The notes: generated by a model not told the origin, from the letters alone. A DNA stretch of 6,339 nt from Synergistaceae bacterium (GCA_017447325.1 JAFSNU010000402.1:1-6339), one strand, 5' to 3'; numbered from the stretch's first letter, positions 1-5,551 are shown. A program made the numbers and translations.

Positions 1-326
1 ATTTACGCAAGCGCGACTTTGCGGGCTGGACTGTTCTGCATTATGCTGCGGCCAAGTCCGGCGATAAGGTGCTGAGTTTAATTATTAAGAATTTTAATGA
101 TAATAATTTAAATGTAGATATAAAGGATGACGGGGAGACGACGCCGTTAATGGTAGCTGCTGCTAATGATAATGTTGACGCGTTAAATATGTTATTAGCT
201 GCCGGAGCGAGCATGAAGTTTAGAGACAAGACCGGGCGCGATGCGTTAAGTTATGCGAGATTAAGAAACGCGCGTAAAGCTATAAAAGTTCTTGAAGATT
301 TTAAAGATAAAGCTAATAATAAATGA
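1..326 (+). CDS. Ankyrin-repeat protein, C-terminal part (5' end outside window)
   Basis: The reading frame is open from the window edge (first full codon at position 3), giving 107 visible residues that end at TGA 324-326. Ankyrin signatures are seen directly: a GWTVLHYAAAKSG stretch near residues 9-21, then GETTPLMVAAANDNVDALNMLL near 44-65 followed by the typical AAGAS turn, and a weaker capping repeat (TGRDALSYARLRNARKAIKVL). The tail is short and charged (FKDKANNK). A GTG lies at position 69, but the ankyrin consensus continues upstream of it, so it is not the start. Ankyrin repeats are generic protein-binding scaffolds, so the partner and the cellular location cannot be read from this fragment. 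The ABC-F gene follows after 55 nt on the same strand and may be co-transcribed. Confidence 0.85.
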   Translation, partial: LRKRDFAGWTVLHYAAAKSGDKVLSLIIKNFNDNNLNVDIKDDGETTPLMVAAANDNVDALNMLLAAGASMKFRDKTGRDALSYARLRNARKAIKVLEDFKDKANNK

Positions 327-346
327 GTTTAAGAAATGAGTTTAAG
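321..346. repeat. 13-bp perfect tandem duplication over the ankyrin gene stop
   Basis: The word AAATGAGTTTAAG occurs at 321-333 and again directly at 334-346. The first copy contains the TGA stop of the ankyrin gene. It looks like a local slippage duplication in the short intergenic gap before the ABC-F gene. No function is evident. Confidence 0.8.
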
Positions 347-365
347 TAAGTACGGGCTTAATTTA

Positions 366-381
366 ATTTAAATATTTAAAT
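366..381. other. 16-bp perfect AT palindrome directly before the ABC-F start codon
   Basis: ATTTAAATATTTAAAT is its own reverse complement and ends one base before the ATG at 382. The leader has no Shine-Dalgarno-like purine run at normal spacing. The palindrome could be an operator or a weak AU hairpin next to the start codon, but AT-only palindromes also arise easily in this base composition. Confidence 0.5.
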
Positions 382-2319
382 ATGGAGATTGACGTTAAGA
401 ATTTAAATTTAGCCTTCGGCGAGAGAGTTATATTTGATAATATAAATTTTAAGCTTGTTGACAAGTCTCGTACGGGGCTTGTCGGCAACAACGGCGCGGG
501 CAAGACGACTTTATTGAAAGTTATTTCGGGCGAGCTTGAGCCGGACTCAGGCGTGATAGAGAAGTCTAAGAATTTAAAGTTAGGCTATTTGCCGCAGGAT
601 TTAATAGAGCTTGAGCCAGTGCCTGTGATGCAATTTCTGAAGGATCGCGCGGGCATCTCAGAGCTTGAGTTAAAGCTTCGCGAGAGTGAATTAAAGTTAT
701 CGGACAAGTCTTTATTGCGGGATAATAAATTGCTTGATAATTTGCTGAAAGGGCATGCGGAATTAACTCGAAGATTTGAGACCGCCGGAGGTTTTGCGTT
801 TGAGAGCATGGCCTTAAAAGTTTTAAAGGGCTTAGGCTTTAGTCAAAGCGATGCTGATAAAAACTGCAAAGATTTTTCAGGCGGCTGGAAGATGAGAATT
901 TTAATGTCGGCATTATTATTGTCTAATCCTGATGTTTTATTGCTTGATGAGCCGACTAATCACTTGGACACAGAGAGCATGGAGTGGCTTGAGAGCTGGC
1001 TGAGAAGTTATCAGGGAGCAATGCTGACTGTCTCGCATGATAGGAGATTTTTGGAGAACATGACTTCACAAACTTTCGACTTGTCGCGAGGCAAGATCAC
1101 TATATATCCCTACGGCTACGAAAGATATTTAATCGCGAAGACGCAAAGTCAAGAGCAGTTAGCGCACGAGGCCGAGAGCCAGAAACGGCAGATCGCGAAG
1201 CTTGAATTATTTATAAATCGATTTAGATACAAGGCGACCAAGGCTGCGCAGGTGCAGAGCAGATTGAAGCAGCTTGACAAAATAAATATTATCGAGCTTG
1301 ACAGCGCTGAGAAGAGCGTTAAGTTTAAAATTCCTGAGGCCGAGCAAAGCGGCTGGGAAGTTATAAAGGCGAGTAATTTATCTAAAAATTATGATGATTT
1401 AAGAGTATTTAGTGATATAAATTTTGTATTAAATCGGGGTGAGCGTGTTGCTTTAGTCGGAGTGAACGGCGCGGGCAAATCGACTTTATTAAGGCTTTTA
1501 AGCTTGAGCGAGGAGCCGAGTTCGGGCGTGATAAAGTACGGCCATAATGTCAAGGCGGCGTTTTACTCTCAGGAGAGCGCGTTAAATTTAAATTACGAGA
1601 ATACTATATGGCAGGAAGCCAACGAAGCGAGGTCTAAATTAAACGCGAGCGAAAGGCGGAGTTTGCTTGGAGCGTTTTTATTCTCAGGCGACGATATTTA
1701 CAAGAAAATAGCGATATTATCCGGCGGTGAGAAGGCGCGGCTTGCTTTATTTAAATTAATGCTTGAAGAGACTAATTTATTAATTTTGGACGAGCCGACC
1801 AATCATCTTGATTATGAGACGCGTGAAGTTGTTGAAAGGGCTTTATTGCAATATAGCGGGACGTTATTAATTGTGTCGCATGACAGGCATTTTTTAGATA
1901 TTTTAGCCGAGAGAGTTTTAGAGATTAGAAACGGCAAATTATATGATTATCCTGGCAATTACTCGTGGTTCTTAGAGAAGCGCGAAGAGTTATTAGAGAC
2001 CGAGCATCAAAATCTAAATTTAAATTTAAATATTAAAAATAATTCGCGTAATGACAAATTAATTGAGCGGCAGGAGCGGCAAAGGATTTTGAACGAGACG
2101 CGCGGTCTCCGCAAAAATATTTCTGAACTTGAAAGTAAAATTAACAAGCTCGAGAGCGGGCAGGCGCAAATTGATTTAGATTTATGCAGTCCTGAAGTTT
2201 TGTCTAATTCGCAGAAAGTTCAAGAGCTTATGCAGCAGAGAAATTTTAACGCTAAAGAGCTTGAGCAGGCTTATGCCGACTGGGAAAATTTAAATTACGA
2301 GCTTGAGAATTATAAATAA
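382..2319 (+). CDS. ABC-F family ATP-binding protein (YdiF/Uup-type ribosome-associated ATPase)
   Basis: This 645-residue protein has two ABC ATPase domains in tandem and no membrane segments, as in ABC-F proteins. Characterised members bind the ribosomal E site and relieve stalled or antibiotic-blocked translation. Domain 1 has Walker A GNNGAGKTT at 35-43, signature FSGGW at 165-169, Walker B with LLLDEPTNHLD at 186-196, and an H-loop at SHD 218-220. Domain 2 has Walker A GVNGAGKST at 360-368, LSGGE at 446-450, LLILDEPTNHLD at 466-477, and an H-loop at SHD 499-501. The interdomain linker (about 240-320) is basic and helical with FINRFRYKATKAAQVQSRLKQL, the pattern of the YdiF-like branch. 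A charged coiled-coil tail covers about 555-640. The start fits the family (MEIDVKNLNLAFGERVIFDNI), although no Shine-Dalgarno site is visible. The exact subfamily, and whether it acts in antibiotic resistance, cannot be decided from sequence alone. Confidence 0.95.
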   Translation: MEIDVKNLNLAFGERVIFDNINFKLVDKSRTGLVGNNGAGKTTLLKVISGELEPDSGVIEKSKNLKLGYLPQDLIELEPVPVMQFLKDRAGISELELKLRESELKLSDKSLLRDNKLLDNLLKGHAELTRRFETAGGFAFESMALKVLKGLGFSQSDADKNCKDFSGGWKMRILMSALLLSNPDVLLLDEPTNHLDTESMEWLESWLRSYQGAMLTVSHDRRFLENMTSQTFDLSRGKITIYPYGYERYLIAKTQSQEQLAHEAESQKRQIAKLELFINRFRYKATKAAQVQSRLKQLDKINIIELDSAEKSVKFKIPEAEQSGWEVIKASNLSKNYDDLRVFSDINFVLNRGERVALVGVNGAGKSTLLRLLSLSEEPSSGVIKYGHNVKAAFYSQESALNLNYENTIWQEANEARSKLNASERRSLLGAFLFSGDDIYKKIAILSGGEKARLALFKLMLEETNLLILDEPTNHLDYETREVVERALLQYSGTLLIVSHDRHFLDILAERVLEIRNGKLYDYPGNYSWFLEKREELLETEHQNLNLNLNIKNNSRNDKLIERQERQRILNETRGLRKNISELESKINKLESGQAQIDLDLCSPEVLSNSQKVQELMQQRNFNAKELEQAYADWENLNYELENYK

Positions 2320-2324
2320 AATTT

Positions 2325-2340
2325 ATGCTAAATTTAGCAT
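2325..2340. other. 16-bp perfect palindrome just after the ABC-F stop
   Basis: ATGCTAAATTTAGCAT is a perfect inverted repeat starting 6 nt after the TAA of the ABC-F gene. It can form a 6-bp stem with a 4-nt loop, but it is AT-rich and no T-run follows directly (the next one, at about 2359-2364, is some 18 nt away). A standard intrinsic terminator is therefore doubtful. It could be a protein-binding site. Confidence 0.5.
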
Positions 2341-2385
2341 GTAAAATTACTTAACAAAATTTTTTGCGGGCATTTTATTTTTATA

Positions 2386-2415
2386 TTCAAACTTTAAGCA
2401 AGCTTGCTGTATAAT
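2386..2415 (+). promoter_or_regulatory. Sigma-70-like promoter of the PepSY gene
   Basis: A perfect -10 box TATAAT lies at 2410-2415. Upstream, TTCAAA at 2386-2391 matches the -35 consensus at 4 of 6 positions with an 18-bp spacer. Transcription would start near 2422, leaving a leader of about 28 nt before the ATG at 2450. The spacer contains a perfect 12-bp palindrome (2397-2408), described separately. Confidence 0.6.
2397..2408. promoter_or_regulatory. 12-bp palindrome in the promoter spacer, candidate operator
   Basis: AGCAAGCTTGCT is a perfect inverted repeat located between the predicted -35 and -10 boxes and ending one base before TATAAT. A bound dimeric regulator here would block RNA polymerase, so it is a reasonable operator candidate. 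No regulator gene is adjacent, and a chance palindrome cannot be excluded. Confidence 0.35.
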
Positions 2416-2434
2416 TATTTTTAAATTTCACAAA

Positions 2435-2441
2435 AGGCGGG
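2435..2441 (+). promoter_or_regulatory. Ribosome binding site of the PepSY gene
   Basis: AGGCGGG lies 8 nt before the ATG at 2450. Another ATG at 2442 directly abuts it and opens only a three-codon frame (M-K-R-stop, 2442-2453) whose TGA overlaps the real start. The spacing therefore favours 2450. Confidence 0.6.
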
Positions 2442-2449
2442 ATGAAGCG

Positions 2450-2797
2450 ATGAAGTTCAAAAAATTTTTAGGCTTTATAATTTTGTTTGTGCTTGCGGCC
2501 GGAGCTGCCTGGGCTGATGATGATTTATTTATTATTAACAAGGCCAAGGCGCAGAATATAAATTTAATCACGCGCGATCAGGCTGTAAAGATTGCGGACA
2601 AAGAACTTGCGTCAAGAAATATCAAGGCGAGTTTGCATGACGCCGATCTTGATAATAAAGCTGATAAATATTATAACGGCTCGGACTTCCGGCCAGTTTA
2701 CGAGCTTGAATATAAAGCAATTAACAGCAAACTTGAATATGATTTTGACATTGACGCTGTGACCGGCGAGATTTTAAAGTTTAAAGCCGACGATTAA
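2450..2797 (+). CDS. Small exported PepSY-like domain protein
   Basis: This 115-residue protein has a clear signal peptide: MKFKK, a hydrophobic core to about residue 19, and a likely signal peptidase I site after A20-W21-A22, giving a mature acidic N-terminus (DDD). The mature part matches the PepSY pattern. A helix begins ITRDQAVKIADKEL (about residues 40-53), followed by strands around PVYELEY and then EYDFDIDAVTGEILKFKADD at the end, where the VTGEIL turn is the hallmark. PepSY domains occur in propeptides of M4 peptidases and as free-standing periplasmic or surface proteins, and are thought to inhibit proteases or sense the envelope. No peptidase is adjacent. The gene has its own promoter and a strong terminator, so it is probably monocistronic. 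It could act in the periplasm or be cell-surface exposed; its exact role is unknown. Confidence 0.8.
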   Translation: MKFKKFLGFIILFVLAAGAAWADDDLFIINKAKAQNINLITRDQAVKIADKELASRNIKASLHDADLDNKADKYYNGSDFRPVYELEYKAINSKLEYDFDIDAVTGEILKFKADD

Positions 2798-2823
2798 AAT
2801 TTAAATTTAAATTAAAGATACCC

Positions 2824-2872
2824 CGCGCGGACTTGGGAGCATGTCTCGAGGCCGCGCGAAATTTTTTATTTT
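2824..2872 (+). terminator. Intrinsic terminator after the PepSY gene
   Basis: A 7-bp GC stem pairs CGCGCGG (2824-2830) with CCGCGCG (2852-2858). After one A/G mismatch (2831/2851), a second 7-pair stem (2832-2838 with 2844-2850, two of the pairs G-U) closes a 5-nt loop at 2839-2843. AAA and the run TTTTTTATTTT follow (2862-2872). It sits between convergent genes. On the minus strand only a mixed A/T stretch follows, so it may terminate lplA weakly as well. Confidence 0.85.
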
Positions 2873-2909
2873 GCTCAAGCAGCGGAACGAGCGCACGAGA
2901 AAAATTTTA

Positions 2910-3986
2910 TTATTCAAGCATCGAGACGGGCTGCGCCGTGAACGCAAAATTTAAATATTTATTTTGCATAATTAAATCTATCTCGCTCAAGCTCTCGGGC
3001 TGAAGATTAAAAGGCTTTAATTCAAAATTATTTTGAAGTTTTAATTTAAGCTCGTTAATATCTTTAATATTAACTAAATAATTTTTCAAGTTAATCACGC
3101 GGCTCTTTATAGATTTAACTCCGTGACGGGCTAATTTATCGCGCAAAATTTTATTGTCAACGCTCAGGGCTTTATTCATGATGTTCAAATCGCAGTCGTA
3201 TAATAAAGTCCCGTGGCACAAAATTATATTATTATGCTTATAAATCGCCATGCCGGAAATTTTTTGATTGTTAAATAAAATATCGTTGCGGCCTGAGAGC
3301 TCGCAAGTCACGCCCAGCTTGCCTAACGCATTTATAATAAATTTTGCGAAATATTTAAAAATTTTATTATTATTATTATTTAAATCATCATCGTGTGATA
3401 AAAAGTTTTCGTGAGACTTCGCGAGTTCAGCAGAGCTTAAAGGCTCAGGGCTTAACGCTTTAGCTTGTGAACAGTCAGCGCGTGATGAAAAATTTTCGTG
3501 AGGCTTTGCGAGTTCAGCAGAGCTTAAAGGCTCGGGGCTTAACGCTTCAGCTTGTGAGCCGTCAGGGCGTGATAAAAAATTTTCGTGAGGCTTTGCAAGT
3601 TCGGCAGAGCTTAAAGGCTCAGGGCTTAACGCTTCAGCTTGTGAACCGTCAGCGCGTGATAAAATTTTGTCGCGCAAGTCTTGACGCTCAGGGCTTGATA
3701 AAAATTTTGCGTCATGAATTATAAAGCTGTAATTTAAATTTCCTAAGTCATGATACACAGCTCCGCCGCCGGAATTTCTGCGTGCAAGCTTGATGTTATT
3801 ATTATTTATAAATTCTAAATTCACTTCCGAATAAACATCTTGAAATCGCCCGACGATGACGCTCGGCTCATTCTGCCACAGCATAAAAAAATCTTGGCCT
3901 GAAGACTCCGCAAGCTTTAATAAATATTCTTCAAGCGCAAGATTATAAAATATATTTAAATTATTATTATTTATAAAATTAAAAAT
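2910..3986 (-). CDS. lplA: Lipoate-protein ligase A family enzyme with in-frame repeat insertion and probable ATT start
   Basis: The family activates lipoate with ATP and attaches it to a lysine of lipoyl domains (pyruvate and other 2-oxoacid dehydrogenases, glycine cleavage H protein) in the cytoplasm. With an ATT start at 3984-3986 the product is 358 residues. Family landmarks are FYNLALEEYLL at 13-23, LWQNEPSVIVGR at 36-47, ARRNSGGGAVYHDLGN at 68-83, GRND followed by the likely catalytic lysine K242 in QKISG, and CHGTLLYD. The first ATG (3882-3884) would remove FYNLALEEYLL, so it is unlikely to be the true start. Upstream to the stop at 4002-4004 the frame has no ATG, GTG or TTG. Residues about 96-205 are a repeat-rich insertion where the E. 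coli enzyme has a short loop. The protein ends at the boundary of the large domain, without the C-terminal domain of E. coli LplA. It lies 54 nt downstream of ribD. An octanoyltransferase such as LipM is less likely because the K-I-S-G lysine pattern is kept. Activity is uncertain given the three anomalies. Confidence 0.85.
   Translation of the reverse strand: MFNFINNNNLNIFYNLALEEYLLKLAESSGQDFFMLWQNEPSVIVGRFQDVYSEVNLEFINNNNIKLARRNSGGGAVYHDLGNLNYSFIIHDAKFLSSPERQDLRDKILSRADGSQAEALSPEPLSSAELAKPHENFLSRPDGSQAEALSPEPLSSAELAKPHENFSSRADCSQAKALSPEPLSSAELAKSHENFLSHDDDLNNNNNKIFKYFAKFIINALGKLGVTCELSGRNDILFNNQKISGMAIYKHNNIILCHGTLLYDCDLNIMNKALSVDNKILRDKLARHGVKSIKSRVINLKNYLVNIKDINELKLKLQNNFELKPFNLQPESLSEIDLIMQNKYLNFAFTAQPVSMLE
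3361..3381. repeat. ATT/AAT trinucleotide run inside lplA
   Basis: Consecutive ATT triplets on the plus strand encode five asparagines on the minus strand, immediately C-terminal to the 87-bp repeat array. Shorter asparagine runs also occur near the lplA N-terminus (INNNNLNI), before the SGGG motif (INNNNIKL) and at the RibD N-terminus (LNNNL). Confidence 0.75.
3395..3655. repeat. Three 87-bp tandem repeats inside lplA
   Basis: Three complete units start at 3395, 3482 and 3569, each exactly 87 bp apart, and a short further match begins at 3656. By eye, units differ at roughly 6 to 9 of 87 positions. Because 87 is a multiple of three, lplA stays in frame. Each unit encodes 29 residues with an invariant core ALSPEPLSSAELAK, flanked by variants of SRADGSQAE and HENFLS. 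The encoded segment is rich in Ser, Ala, Glu and Pro, so it is probably an exposed flexible loop. The array falls between the LGNLNYSFI strand and the helix KYFAKFIINALGKLG of the ligase. Each unit also reads open on the opposite strand, which explains a spurious plus-strand frame there. Confidence 0.95.
3671..3712. repeat. Degenerate, shortened copy of the 87-bp unit
   Basis: Next to the full units, GCTCAGGGCTT (3686-3696) is followed directly by GATAAAAATTTTGCGT (3697-3712). In full units the same two words are separated by 30 nt, so this looks like a unit with a 10-codon internal deletion plus divergence. In protein it reads FLS-SPE-RQDLRDK-ILSR, against FLSR...LSPEP...in the intact units. 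Confidence 0.45.
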
Positions 3987-3996
3987 TTTCTGCGTG

Positions 3997-4000
3997 CCTC
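3997..4000 (-). promoter_or_regulatory. Candidate ribosome binding site supporting an ATT start of lplA
   Basis: GAGG on the minus strand (CCTC at 3997-4000) lies 10 nt before ATT 3986-3984. No ATG, GTG or TTG in the lplA frame lies between the upstream stop (4002-4004) and the ATG at 3884. The core is short, so support is modest, but the resulting N-terminus has the length usual for LplA proteins. Confidence 0.4.
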
Positions 4001-4040
4001 GCTAAAATTATTTTGCAAGCTTAAAGCTTAAATTAAAAAT

Positions 4041-5156
4041 CTAAAACACCCCCTCGAGCAAAATATCGCCGTTGGAAAAATTTTGTGTCTTAATATCTTT
4101 GAGATTAAACGCCCCGCGCATTGAGCTTAATTTTAAGCCAGTTCCAAGCCCCACGCCCTCGCCCATAATCTTCGGCGCAATGAACAGTGACAAACTGTCA
4201 GCTAAATTTGCTTTAATAAACGAAGTCAAGACATGCGCTCCGCCCTCAACCATTAATTTTAATACGCCCTTATGCTCTAATAAAATTTCTAAAATTTTAT
4301 TTAAATCACGAGTGTCGTCAACGTAAATTAATTCCGCTCCGGCTTGAGCTAATTTATCAGCTTTATGCTTTGCCTGCTCTGATCTGTCGGAATAAAATAT
4401 CACACAGCGTTCAGCTTCACGGCTCGAGTTAATTATTTTCGCGTTTAACGGCGTGCGCAAATGCGAGTCTAAAATTATTCTTAAAGGCTCGCGTTTAGCA
4501 TTAACAAGCCGCACGTTTAATTCAGGATTATCATTTAAGACAGTATTAACGCCGACTAACACAGCGTCATGTTCTGAACGCATCGCGTGAGCTTTAGTCC
4601 TCGCTTCAAGTCCCGTAATCCATTTGCTCTCGCCGTTTAACAAAGCCATCCGCCCGTCAAGGCCGCACGCCGCTTTTAAACTTACCCAAGGCCTTTTGTC
4701 TTGCTGAGCTTTAATAAAGCCACGGTTAAGCCAGCGAGCCTCGCTCTCCAACACGCCGCATTTAACTTTTATTCCGGCATCCCGCAAAATTTCAAAGCCT
4801 TTATTATTAACGTTTAAATTCGGGTCGCTCATTGCCGCGACAACCCGCGCTATTTTTTCCTTCACTAATCTTTGCGCACACGGCGGAGTTTTTTTGTTTA
4901 AATGACAGCAAGGCTCAAGCGTAACGTACAGCGTCGCACCAGTCACATCCTCGCCTTTTAACTCAGCGTCTTTAAGCGCGTTGATCTCAGCGTGAGGCTC
5001 GCCGAATTTCTCATGCCAGCCCTCGCCGATAATTTTATCGTCTTTAACTATCACGCAGCCGACCAGCGGATTGGGCGAAGTGAACCCCGCGCCGTTCTTC
5101 GCAAGCTCCAACGCCCGCCGCATGTAAAACTCGTCTAAATTATTATTTAATTCCAT
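4041..5156 (-). CDS. ribD: Bifunctional RibD: diaminohydroxyphosphoribosylaminopyrimidine deaminase / reductase
   Basis: This 371-residue protein is full length for RibD, which carries out the second and third steps of riboflavin synthesis from GTP: deamination of the pyrimidine, then NADPH-dependent reduction of the ribosyl side chain. The N-terminal deaminase domain (about 8-150) shows SPNPLVGCVIV, the zinc and catalytic motif HAE at 55-57, and EPC...TPPC with cysteine ligands at 83 and 93. The C-terminal reductase domain (about 155-371) shows RPWVSLKAACGLDGRM, a SKWITG stretch, VLVGVNTVLNDNPELNVR, LRIILDS and LMVEGGAHVLTSFI. Compared with E. coli the zinc loop EPCCHLNKKTPPC is one residue longer. 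The start overlaps the last 10 nt of the CGGC gene. A GGAG site at 5167-5170 lies 10 nt upstream, within that gene. Other rib genes (ribE, ribBA, ribH) are absent from the window, and I see no FMN riboswitch. Confidence 0.96.
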   Translation of the reverse strand: MELNNNLDEFYMRRALELAKNGAGFTSPNPLVGCVIVKDDKIIGEGWHEKFGEPHAEINALKDAELKGEDVTGATLYVTLEPCCHLNKKTPPCAQRLVKEKIARVVAAMSDPNLNVNNKGFEILRDAGIKVKCGVLESEARWLNRGFIKAQQDKRPWVSLKAACGLDGRMALLNGESKWITGLEARTKAHAMRSEHDAVLVGVNTVLNDNPELNVRLVNAKREPLRIILDSHLRTPLNAKIINSSREAERCVIFYSDRSEQAKHKADKLAQAGAELIYVDDTRDLNKILEILLEHKGVLKLMVEGGAHVLTSFIKANLADSLSLFIAPKIMGEGVGLGTGLKLSSMRGAFNLKDIKTQNFSNGDILLEGVF

Positions 5157-5551
5157 GACTTATACTCTCCGGCCTCGCGCTTTGCCTGAGCCTTTTTCGA
5201 AATATGCGAGCCGAGTTTAACTGCATAGCCCTTGCGCTCCAAAATATTTTGCATTCGGTGCATGAACGGGCAGGGCTGTTTATGCGCACTGTCAGAGCAG
5301 ATGCACGAAGCCAGATGCACTATCACGTCTTGCTTATCAAAATTTATTTTCGCAAGCTTTTTAGTTAAATGCTCGAACTTCGCCGTTATAAAATTGCCGC
5401 AGCACCCGCCGCAAGTCATGCTCATATAGCGCGTATCGCTGTCATAATTTGCAAACGCTCCGGCGCGTTCATAAAAATCATTCATGCACGCAAAGCCGCT
5501 GCAGCGTTTTGTCACGTCGTCACACTGAATTACTACAATTAATTTGCCCAT
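5147..5551 (-). CDS. CGGC-domain cysteine-rich protein, predicted metal binding
   Basis: This 134-residue soluble protein matches the CGGC domain family, named for its Cys-Gly-Gly-Cys motif and predicted to bind metal; no reaction is established. The motif TCGGCCG is at residues 46-52. Other cysteines are at 10, 17, 22, 51, 83, 85 and 94; the HLASCIC segment at 79-85 and the PCPF at 93-96 are also typical. The basic tail (KKAQAKREAGEYKSWN) is an extension beyond the core. The TAA stop overlaps the ribD start region (ATG 5154-5156), so translation of the two is probably coupled. The in-frame codon two before its ATG is TAA, which fixes the start. An iron-sulfur or zinc role is possible but not shown. 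Confidence 0.88.
   Translation of the reverse strand: MGKLIVVIQCDDVTKRCSGFACMNDFYERAGAFANYDSDTRYMSMTCGGCCGNFITAKFEHLTKKLAKINFDKQDVIVHLASCICSDSAHKQPCPFMHRMQNILERKGYAVKLGSHISKKAQAKREAGEYKSWN

Noticed and set aside
41..229. Minus-strand open frame of 62 codons
   Set aside because: Antisense to the ankyrin repeats, with low-complexity composition.
585..809. Minus-strand open frame of 74 codons
   Set aside because: It lies wholly inside the ABC-F gene, antisense to conserved sequence, with no domain of its own.
2442..2453. Three-codon mini-frame M-K-R-stop overlapping the PepSY start
   Set aside because: The first ATG directly abuts the ribosome site, so initiation there is unlikely. Such a short frame arises easily by chance.
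2873..2909. Small hairpin GCTC...GAGC between the convergent genes
   Set aside because: Only a 4-bp stem with a 12-nt loop and no T-run on either strand; not supportable as a terminator or RNA gene.
3395..3655. Possible CRISPR array
   Set aside because: The repeats are directly adjacent 87-bp units with no unique spacers, and they are translated in frame inside lplA.
3467..3724. Plus-strand open frame of 85 codons made of repeated units
   Set aside because: It is the antisense reading of the 87-bp repeats in lplA. The unit length is a multiple of three, so any frame free of stops stays open. It has no known domain and overlaps a recognisable enzyme.
4005..4040. Possible terminator between ribD and lplA
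   Set aside because: Two AAGCTT words occur, but they do not form a usable hairpin followed by a T-run, so read-through into lplA is more likely.
4072..4326. Plus-strand open frame of 84 codons
   Set aside because: Antisense to the conserved reductase domain of ribD; no family features.
5232..5429. Plus-strand open frame of 65 codons
   Set aside because: Antisense to the CGGC-domain gene; its cysteine-rich look mirrors the opposite strand.
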